64,000 nucleotides of DNA from Spinacia oleracea. Taxonomy: Eukaryota; Streptophyta; Magnoliopsida; Caryophyllales; Amaranthaceae. A program made the translations under genes and the position numbers. A model generated the notes under the pieces. It searched no databases and was not told the origin of the DNA. It saw nothing but the letters and a program-made list of their open reading frames with translations. The first letter of the stretch is position 1; every line of letters starts with the position of its first letter. The stretch spans positions 1,798,001 to 1,862,000 of the forward strand of contig NC_079491.1 in the NCBI RefSeq assembly GCF_020520425.1. The letters run 5' to 3'. Shown here piece after piece: positions 56,117 through 64,000 of the stretch.

Positions 56117-59100
56117 ATGGTTTGTACCAAAATACTTGTAGCACTTTCACTTTGCCTCATGGTGTTTTCCACCATGGGGCAAATCTCACAGAAGAGGCTG
56201 AGCTACCAAGCTCAGCAATGCCGCCTTAACCGGCTCACGTCGAGCGAGCCGAGCCGTAGGGTTGAGTGTGAAGGAGGGTTGATTGAGATGTGGGATGATA
56301 ATGAGGAACAATTCCAATGTAGTGGTATTCATGCAATGAGGCTTACTATTCAACAAAATTCCCTTTCTCTCCCTAACTTCCACCCTTTCCCTCGCCTCGT
56401 CTACATCGAACGAGGTATGTATACACCCGATTACATGTAGAGCTACATGTAATCAGGTCGTTTTGCATTTATAATCCCTTAAAAAAACAAATTGTATAAT
56501 TTAAAAGCACATTTTTATAGTTTAAAAGCACACTTTTTTTTGTCCGTTTAGAAGCTCATTTTACAATATTAAAGCACATATATTTTCTCAATACTATATT
56601 ACAGTCTACAGAGTATCTAAACATCCGATTATATGTAGAGCTACATATAATTAGGACGTTTTGTATTTTTAACCTCTTAAACAACACATTTTTCTTAGTT
56701 AATCAGGTCGTTTTGCATTTTTAATCCCTTAAAAAACACATTGTATAATTTAAAAGTACATTTTTATAGTTTAAAAGCACACTTTTTTTTGTCCGTTTAG
56801 AAGCTCATTTTACAATATTAAAGCACATATATTTTCTCAATACTATACTACAGTCTACAGAGTATCCAAACACCCGATTGTATGTAGAGCTACATATAAT
56901 TAGGACGTTTTGTATTTTTAACCTCTTAAACAACACATTTTTCTTAGTTTAAAAGCACATTTTTTTTAGTTTAAAAGCACATTTTTTTTTTAGTTTAGAA
57001 GCTTATTTTTACCGTTAAGAAGCTCATTTTACAATATGCACATATATTTTCTCAATACTATACTATGGAGTATCTTCCAATTAAGAAAAAACCCTAAAAC
57101 CTAAGACCTAAGAGTTGATCAACCAACAACAAATACATATCATCTCAAATCTTTTGAGAACCCCAATTTATTCAAGCATATATTTAATTAAATTCTCTTA
57201 ATGGTTAATTAATTACATTTCTTTTGATAACATATTTTTTCATTAACAATATGTTAATTATAAACATATGTGGTTTTAATCCCTAAAAAAAAATGTGATT
57301 TTTAAGGGGTTAAAAGTACAAAAACAGTTAAAAACCCAGTTACATATAGATCTACATACAGATATACAACTGAGTATATCTTCTACTAATTTATTTATGT
57401 CAACACTACTCACTAGTAATATTTTATAACGATGAAATATATATGGTTAAACTAAGACATGCATGCATGCTATGATTAATACAGGTGAAGGAATTATGGG
57501 AATAACCTTCCCAGGATGCCCAGAGACTTATGACTCATCAGGTAGGAGGCAACCCGAGACCCGTGCCCAATTCGGGCTCCGTGGGCAAGAAGGGATCCGT
57601 GGGCAAGAAGAGATCCGTGGGCAGGAAGGGATCCGTGGGCAAGAAGGGATCCGAGGAGATGAACAGAGACAATCGGGTCAGAAAGATCTCCACCAGAAAG
57701 TTCACCGTTTCCGACGTGGCGACATCGTGGCGATCCCACCCGGTGCCGTACACTGGTGTTACAATGACGGTAACGAGGAAGTCGTTACCGTCATTGTTGA
57801 TGACCTAAACAACCCATCTAACCAACTTGACCAAAACTTCAGGGTAAACAATACTATAACTCTCATTGATCACTACTAGAAGTGCATTCAATTATTAATT
57901 TAAAGGAAAATTCAAGTTTAACAATTAAGGGCCCGTTCTGTATTACTGTTTTTTTTCTTCTTCTGGTTTTTCTGAAATTCATATTATTTTAATTGAATAA
58001 TCTATTACATCATACTAAAACAAACGCCAAAACAACGCCAAAAGTGATACAAGTCACTTCATAGAATAAAATTTCCCCCCAAAATGTTTTTTCTTAAAAT
58101 ATATTTAATTTTTTTTTATTAACTTTTTATGTATGGAAAAAACTTGAATATAGAATATACTACGGAGTAATAGATAGTACCGTGTAATAATAATTTTCTT
58201 AAAATGATTTTGTTAATATTTTAGTCAAATCGGTATATCAAATGAAAATTTTATTGACTTAATATTTTGGTCAAATTATCTAAATAAAATACTAGTAATA
58301 CGTATTTTTGGACTGAAGTTACATATTAAATGAGTGCATAATTGATTTATTCATTATGCATCTCCTTTTTGAGGAGAGGAGAAATATATTAGTTAAACAT
58401 TTCATACAAAAATGATCAAATAATAATTTTAGCACGGAAATTACATATTAAATCATTAAATGAGTACGTAACTGATTTATTCATTTTTCTATCTTCTTTA
58501 TGAGGAGAAATATATCAGTTAAAACATTCCATACAAAAAATGATCAAATACTAATTTTAGCACGCATGGCCGCACCAGCCCGCACAAGATCTAATCTAGT
58601 GAACTTAAAAATAGTTATATTTAACTAGATTAGATCCCGTGCATGCACTGATTTTAAAAACTGACAGCAAAAACTGTTTATTTTTTTAGGCATTCCACTT
58701 AGCAGGTGGATCACAAGGCTCATCCCAAAGAGGAATTAGAGGCCAATCAGGGCAGCAACAACAAACCCAAAGCGTCTTCAACGCCTTCGACTCCCAACTC
58801 CTAGCCGAGGCGTTCGACGTGCCAGAAGACTTGATCAGAAGGGTGCAAGAAAACGAGAACCGCGGCCTCATTATTAAGGTCGAGAGAGGCGAGATGAGAG
58901 TCCTTAGCCCCGAAAGCGAGCAGGATTACGACGAAGATAGGAGGAGGCAGTATATGGGACTTGATGTTAATGGTATCGAAGAAAGTATTTGCACCATGAG
59001 GCTTCGTCACAGTCTTGATAACCGTAGGGAGGCTGATGTTCACTCTCGACATGGTGGAAGGCTTAACATTGTTAATGAGCATAAGTTGCCTATTCTTCAG

Positions 59101-60333
59101 TACTTGGATATGAGTGCCGAGAAAGGAAACATGTTCCCGGTAAATTGATCGATACTCCCTCTGTTTTTTTAATTTTTAATTAGTAACTAAAATAAATAAG
59201 TATATAATTAGGTGCATTATTGTGTTATTAGTTGACTAATTGGTTAGGAAATAGATAAAATGACAATTAGGAAGTAATTGGCAACAAACGTCAAAGACGT
59301 AGGTAGTAACTGATAACTTTTTAAGATGTAGATAGTAAATCACAAACTTACCCAAGAGTTAGGTAGTACGAAGTAATTGATCAATTTTTCCATGATATTA
59401 AGAAAATGTGTATTGTGACTAATCCAACAATAATTTACCTAATAACATTTGATTACTTATGTTGGTAAAAAAAAATTCAAGTCAAAATTAGTATATGAGT
59501 AGTGACAAAGTTGATGGGTGCAAGTAAAAAAAATAACCCAGAGGGAGTACAAAATATACGCAGAATATAGACCTGATCAACAGTCCAGTCCTGTTCGAAA
59601 AAGTGCGGGTTTGGACAACCTAAAATACACGTTTTTAGACTAAAGCCCGATCTCGCCACGAAAAGCCCATTTCGACCCGCTTTAAATTTATTGGTTTGTG
59701 CATGATTTTTTGTGTGTTAAAGTCCCGCCCGACCCGGAAAAATGTTGGTTTGCACAACAAACATACACATTTTTAGACTAAAGCCCGATCCGGCCCTAGG
59801 AGAACATTTCGGGTCTAGGCATAATTTTTTGTGCTATAGCCTAGCCTGGCCCGAATTTTGATGAGTAGAATATTCAAATTCGAGTTATACATAAAACTTA
59901 CATGGTTTTTATCATATGGATGCAGAACACAATCTACTCCCCACACTGGGCAGTGAACAGCCACAGCATCATCTACGTGACCCGCGGCGAGGCCCACATC
60001 CAGGTCGTCGGCCACGACGGGCAGAGCGTGATGGACGACCGAGTTAACGAAGGCGAGATGTTCGTGATCCCACAATACTTTGCAGTAACCGCAAAGGCAG
60101 GAAACAATGGGTTCGAGTATGTATCCTTCAAAACAACCTCTAGCCCGATGAAAAGCCCGATGGTAGGGTATACCTCTGTTTTTAGGGCAATGCCACTCCA
60201 AGTTTTAACCAATGCTTACCAAATCTCACCTTCGGAAGCTCAAGAACTTAAGTATAATAGGGAACACCAGACCATCTTCCTCCCTTCAAGGGGTGGACAG
60301 AGTAAGAGGATTTTAAGCGAAGAAATGGCGTAA
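56117..60333 (+). CDS. 11S globulin (legumin-type) seed storage protein
   Basis: Seed storage protein made in the ER and deposited in protein-storage vacuoles as hexamers of disulfide-linked chains. Four exons and three introns, the usual legumin layout: 56117-56414, 57485-57843, 58690-59139, 59926-60333 (1515 nt, 504 aa). Signal peptide about 1-21 (ILVALSLCLMVFSTMG). Two cupin domains. Cys35 and Cys68 fit the intrachain pair; Cys111 (in FPGCPETY) and Cys320 fit the interchain pair, with spacings equal to those of soybean glycinin. Asn313-Gly314 in NGIEESICTMRL is the conserved cleavage site for the vacuolar asparaginyl endopeptidase, giving acidic and basic chains. The acidic chain has a Gly/Gln/Arg-rich insert of four seven-residue repeats (GQEGIRG type, about 133-157). 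No internal stop. Intron 1 contains a 250-bp tandem duplication and intron 3 a Stowaway. Confidence 0.97.
56451..56950. repeat. 250-bp tandem duplication in globulin intron 1
   Basis: AATCAGGTCGTTTTGCATTT starts at 56451 and again at 56701, and the following 240 bases agree closely, ending in CAACACATTTTTCTTAGTT. A third, partial copy of the TTTAAAAGCACATTTTT part follows to about 57060. Confidence 0.9.
57585..57662 (+). repeat. 21-bp in-frame repeat in the 11S globulin exon 2
   Basis: Four near-identical 21-bp units, GGGCAAGAAGGGATCCGT type, code for GQEGIRG repeats. The unit length is a multiple of three, so copy number can change without loss of frame. Confidence 0.88.
59155..59547. mobile_element. 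Stowaway-type MITE in globulin intron 3
   Basis: Ends CTCCCTCTGTTTTTTTAAT and the inverse of CTCCCTCTGGGTTATTTTT, with TA on both sides (59153-59154, 59548-59549). It begins only 15 bp after the intron's donor site. Confidence 0.88.
59578..59869. mobile_element. hAT-derived repeat fragment in globulin intron 3
   Basis: Starts TAGACCTGATCAACAGTCCA, like the end of the 5296-5687 element, and holds CCCGCCCGACCCGG words and the repeated phrase ACACGTTTTTAGACTAAAGC. The right terminus is unclear. Confidence 0.5.
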
Positions 60334-60762
60334 GTTTATGCTATGAAAACGAGGTCGAAAATGGTGGATTTCCCTTGTTTTTAGTTTAGTGTAGTGTACT
60401 ATGTACTATCTTTTCTTACTGTTGGTTTTTGTGCTTCTCACTTTTTATGATGCAATGTTAATAAATTTTGGTTCTTTCTCTTTCTTCTTTACATTTCTAG
60501 GTTACCGTTCTATAGTTAGCCATATAGATTCACATAGATTTGAAAATCAACCCATTGTAACTATTGTGTAGTGAAAAACAACAACAAAAAACAAATGCTG
60601 CAAGGTTTTAGCCTAGTGGTTAAAAGTTAAAACTGACGGGTTGTGTATGATAGGCCGCACGTTTGTATCCCTCTCCCCTATTAATCATTAATAGTTAGTC
60701 ATTAACCTCGGCAACCCCATTGTAACTAACTACTCTTATAATGTAGTGAGACGTATTTCATA
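60334..60762. other. 11S globulin 3' flank
   Basis: AATAAA-like at about 60460 (TTAATAAATTTTGG). From about 60590 there is a SINE-like head (GCAAGGTTTTAGCCTAGTGG) resembling 61076-61232. No gene. Confidence 0.5.
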
Positions 60763-61015
60763 CTCCCTCTGTCCCAGAATTGCACCGGTTCGAGTCGATA
60801 CGCTTGTCAATGCACAACTTTGACCACCGGTATCTTTAACTACATATTATAAAAACTTATGAAATATTAATATTTTAAAAATATATGTTAAGATGAATCC
60901 AACAATATATTATATGCTAACTTTTGTTTTATACTAGAGATAAAATAGGGTTAAAGTGAATTATGTGAATAGTGCAAAAAGTCAAACCGGTGCGAGTATT
61001 CCGTGACGGAGGGAG
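60763..61015. mobile_element. Stowaway-type MITE
   Basis: Ends CTCCCTCTGTCCCAGAATTG and the inverse of CTCCCTCCGTCACGGAATAC, each followed by CACCGGTT-type words; TA on both sides (60761-60762, 61016-61017). 253 bp. Confidence 0.93.
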
Positions 61016-61075
61016 TAATAGTCAACACAACAAGTTGAAACCTATTTTGTAATAGTCAACTCAACAAGAAACAAA

Positions 61076-61200
61076 TGCCGCAAGTCCGCAACTATAACCT
61101 AATGGTTAAGACTTAAGACTTGCTGCTCATATAAGATAGGTCACAAGTGTGAATTATCTCTTTCCTGTTAGTTACTTTTTTTTGCTGTTGTGGCTAATTC

Positions 61201-61232
<32 letters not shown>
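61076..61232 (+). mobile_element. SINE-like element with a long A tail
   Basis: A-box-like ATAACCTAATGGTTAAGAC, B-box-like CACAAGTGTGAATTATC, then TGCTGTTGTGGCTAATTCGC and a run of about 31 A. No target duplication found. Confidence 0.65.
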
Positions 61233-61233
<1 letters not shown>

Positions 61234-61398
61234 CATTACTAGAAAGTTACACATGCACAAAAAGGAAATAATTGTAGTAGCAATATAGCATCATACCATT
61301 TGGTTTCCTCAATTACCTCATTAGCTAGCTAACCTTAATTACATGAAATTCACTTCATGTTTTTACTAGAGTCTACAAATTAGGAAGTCTCCCTATTC

Positions 61399-61486
61399 CC
61401 TCCATCCCTAAGAAAAAGTACCTATTTATCGTACGTGAGTAAAACGTACGAAATATAGACAATTATTTTGAAACGGAGGTACTATT
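61399..61486. mobile_element. Short Stowaway-like remnant
   Basis: TTCCCTCCATCCCTAAGAAA at one end and TTTGAAACGGAGGTAC at the other, about 90 bp; an internally deleted copy. Confidence 0.5.
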
Positions 61487-61523
61487 ACTAAACTACCCCT
61501 TTACTCTATTAGTAGGTAAATCT

Positions 61524-62676
61524 TTAATTACACGCTTCATTAGCCATCTTAAGTATATGGGCCTGTTGGGCCGCATCTTTCTCAGAGATTAGGCCCTTTA
61601 AAAGCAGTGTCTTTACCTCCCAGGCCCTGTAAGGAAAGCCCAATCTAGAATACGAATTCAACAACGCAGCACTTGACTGCTTCAACACTCTTGCATAAGC
61701 ATTCTCAACGTCGTCGTTTCGTGTTGCTGCTTCTAACAAGGTCAAATCAGATCTGAACCGTTCGATTGCTCTTGATCCAAATACTTTTGATACCGTTGAT
61801 CTTTGTGGTACCATCTTTGGCCATTCTTCCCTCTTGCTGCTGCCCCAGTACCTAAAGCCCGAACATAAACGAGTTAGTGAGTTGACTCGGGGGTGATTTT
61901 GACTGAGTTGTGTTAACTCGTATGTAAACCCGGGAGGTACTTTCTAAAATTCAAAATGAAGGAACCTTTTTAGGTTTTTTCTATTGCAAGTGATGCAACT
62001 AGGTGTACTCGTAAATGGTACAACCAAATCTATTTCTTTAAAGTCTTTGTTTTATTCGACTTATTTTGCCTTATTTCAGTTAAAATAAGTTTAGATAAGA
62101 TCAGATAAATTCAGATAATATAAGTTTGATTATCAATTTTTTTCGGATATTTTCACCCACAAATAAATTTTATCGGACAAAATAAATCATTTTCATATAA
62201 AATTAGTTTAGAAAAGTTAAGTTAAATTCAGTTAATTTCAGATAATATAAGTTCAGTCAAAATTAGTCCAATAGAACCGAGCGTAAGTGGGGGGTTGACT
62301 CAGTACAAACTACCCCAGTCAACCCGCTCTAACCATAACCCGGCCTAATACATTATGGAGTATTCAGATAGACAAGTGACTAAAACAAAAGCAAAAGCAC
62401 GTTTTTTTTTTGACTCAGAGGCATAACTAAAAGTAATGGGAGACTTGATTTTGAAAGAACAATGAACTCGGGCGATTCAAACCGGTATCAACAAATTTGA
62501 AATGCAAAGAGAGGGAAGGAGGGAGAGAGAGAGAAGACGTACTGGGGAGTGCATCGTCCTCTGTGTACAGGGAAGAGGAAGCCAGGCCTAGCAGCAGATG
62601 TTGAAGAAGATGCGAAGTAGCAGCAAAGAATCAAGAACAGAGCGAGTTGACTCAGTGAATGAGGAGAGTTCACCAT
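61524..62676 (-). CDS. Small secreted plant protein, protodermal-factor-1-like
   Basis: Two exons on the minus strand: 62543-62676 and 61524-61851 (462 nt, 153 aa). The donor GTACGT and acceptor CTTTAG join CTPQ to YWGSSKREEWPKMVPQ in frame. A signal peptide is clear (LALFLILCCYFASSSTSA, cut near Ala29), followed by RPGFLFPVHRGRCTPQYW, then VSKVFGSRAIERFRSDLTLL, ALLNSYSRLGFPYRAWEVKT and a final ANEACN. The two Cys outside the signal (in RCTP and EACN) could pair. The fold resembles the C-terminal half of protodermal factor 1 as I remember it (ALLNS...FP...VK order), so a cell-wall or secretory role is likely, but no function is proven. An in-frame ATG at 62733 would add 19 residues in front and would bury the signal peptide, so 62676 is preferred. 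Confidence 0.82.
62040..62280. repeat. AATAAGTTCA-type dispersed repeat in the intron of the secreted-protein gene
   Basis: Phrases TTATTTCAGTTAAAATAAGT, GATAAATTCAGATAATATAA and AGTTAATTTCAGATAATAT link it to 49905-50095. Confidence 0.6.
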
Positions 62677-62799
62677 TTCTAAAGGAAGAGAATATGAAAA
62701 GGAGGTTTGACTGTTTTGTCTGATTGTCTCCACCTTATTTTAAACTCAACGTTCTTTTGCTTTTTGTATTTTGATTTAACCGTTCTCTTTTCTATGTTA

Positions 62800-63376
62800 G
62801 AGCGATTTCTTTCAATATTGTTTAAAGAACGTCAAATTCTCAAAATGCGTCACTTTCTAACTTAATTTCCACCATACCGTCCACGTCAGTATTAAAATCG
62901 GTCTATTTTTTTTAACAACGCGGCACTAAACCGCTATCTCAGGTAACGGTTGACATAAGTAAACTGCTATCTGAGATAGCGGTTTACATAAACCGATGTC
63001 TCAAATAGCGGTTTATAACTTTATATATTCTCTAAATCAAAACTTACAATTAGCTTCCAAAACAAAAACTTACCGTACCCCGTTATGTTTTAAAGCAAGC
63101 CGCCATCTGAGATAGCGGTTTTGTTTTAAAGCAAACCGCTATCTCAGATAGCGGTTTAAAACATTGAACCGTCACCTGAGATGGCGGTTTACCTGAGATG
63201 GCGGTTTGCTTTAAAACGAAACCGCTATCTCAGATGGCGGTTCATTGTTGAACCGAAAAAAAAATTACTTCTCTTTCTCCCTTTTGCTGACGTGGACGGT
63301 ATGGTAGAAATTATCTTAGAAACTAACGTATTTTCGGAATTATTAGATCTTTACGCAATATTGAAGGAAATCGCTC
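62800..63376. mobile_element. Mutator-like fold-back element with AACCGC/GCGGTT palindromes, copy 2
   Basis: Ends GAGCGATTTCTTTCAATATT and its near-inverse; flanks TCTATGTTA (62791-62799) and TCTATTTTA (63377-63385) match at 8 of 9. The inner arms carry ACCATACCGTCCACGT as in 28858-29349. The centre is a series of palindromes of the type AAACCGCTATCTGAGATAGCGGTTT in separate, slightly changed copies. It lies 124 bp upstream of the secreted-protein ATG at 62676, so it is in that gene's promoter region. Confidence 0.88.
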
Positions 63377-63417
63377 TCTATTTTAAAATGAGTTAAATGA
63401 AAATATAATTTATTTTG

Positions 63418-63575
63418 TTGTACCACCAGGTTCACCCTTATGGATAATTCGAATTTGGGGCAAGTTCTGAGTAGATAGGTTTCAGTCCCCTTCCAATTGT
63501 TGTTGCGAGGGATCGAACATGGGTGCTCCCTATCAAGTTCAGCCTCAATCACCACTAAACGAACAAGCAATTGGT
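63418..63575 (-). mobile_element. tRNA-derived SINE, family b, copy 3
   Basis: Runs in reverse through the family phrases (CAGGTTCACCCTTATGGAT, CGAGGGATCGAACATGGG, CTCCCTATCAAGTTCAGCCT), the best preserved of the three copies. No clear target duplication. Confidence 0.78.
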
Positions 63576-63576
63576 G

Positions 63577-64000
63577 TGACAATATAAATTATAAATGAGG
63601 TAAGATAATCGGATTTGAGATATATCGTGCATAGACCATCAGTTTTAACCACTATGTTAATACATCATTAGTTCTCTTGCCAATCTATGATTCAATTTAC
63701 TACAAGATACTTTTAAAAGTTTTAGTTCAAGTTAATTCGTTGTATTGTGCACAAGTTACAATTGATTATATATATAAAAAATTGCCGTGTTTTATTAAGT
63801 TGATATTCAAAAAGAAGGAAAAGAAAAACTTCAAAATTGTGTGATTGAAACTAGCACATATAGACATACTCCCTCTGTTCTCGAATATTATTTTCATTTG
63901 ATATCTTGACACTATTCACAATTGAAGAGAACCTTCTAATTTTTTTCCAATACGTACTTCAAACTATATTCATGTGAGATCTTATTTTGTTCGTATCAAT
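63577..64000. other. Window end, with a Stowaway-like start
   Basis: CTCCCTCTGTTCTCGAATAT from 63869 looks like the left end of a Stowaway-like element continuing past the window. No gene. Confidence 0.45.

Noticed and set aside
59815-60212. Minus-strand frames opposite globulin exon 4
   Set aside because: Shadow of a well-supported exon.
61198-61232. Long A run as a sequencing or assembly artefact
   Set aside because: It follows SINE-type wording directly, so a natural A tail is the simpler reading, though the exact length is unreliable.

Overview
This window is nuclear DNA of a flowering plant, a eudicot. It is AT-rich, its genes are split by GT-AG introns, and it holds a legumin-type seed globulin, an R2R3-MYB, a chromomethylase and a dense layer of short transposons (MITEs, SINEs, Helitrons). 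The style of the repeats and of the 11S globulin suggests Caryophyllales (beet/spinach kin), but that is an impression and not a demonstration. I see no prokaryotic, organellar or CRISPR content.

Eight protein genes and one tRNA gene could be modelled by joining exons in frame across splice sites: EAF6, a NuA4 acetyltransferase subunit (7675-11889, +); RUS2, a DUF647 protein (13359-19793, +); a CMT3-like chromomethylase (20827-27172, -), convergent with RUS2; a subgroup-2 R2R3-MYB like MYB14/15 (35265-39454, +); the splicing factor SLU7 (46129-51162, +); a one-exon DUF761 protein (52140-52628, -) next to tRNA-Thr(AGU) (52008-52081, -); an 11S globulin (56117-60333, +); and a small secreted protodermal-factor-like protein (61524-62676, -). 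All spliced models keep frame and have family-typical lengths. The gene set is housekeeping plus seed and regulatory genes, with no operon-like logic. The common theme is chromatin and RNA handling (EAF6, CMT3, SLU7) in a repeat-rich setting.

The rest is mostly non-autonomous mobile DNA. Many copies can be delimited to the base by their target-site duplications: Mutator-like elements with 9-bp duplications (1301-1642, 2517-4540, 28858-29349, 38311-38660, 43147-43917, 62800-63376), hAT-type elements with 8-bp duplications (5296-5687, 11103-11738, 17034-17758, 50641-50910, 55397-55648), Stowaway elements with TA duplications (40901-41319, 59155-59547, 60763-61015), two Helitrons (29982-30315, 41884-42406) and tRNA-derived SINEs (34927-35036, 40949-41060, 33153-33325). 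Most large introns here are large because they carry such elements.

The most noteworthy structures are: a Mutator-like fold-back family whose interior is an array of AACCGC...GCGGTT palindromes; a SINE lying just upstream of the TATA box of the MYB gene; a SINE nested in a Stowaway element; a hAT MITE that appears to split a SINE; two Helitrons that both carry a tRNA-like stretch in the antisense direction; and a repeat-filled intron inside the chromomethylase gene. I found no convincing new protein system.
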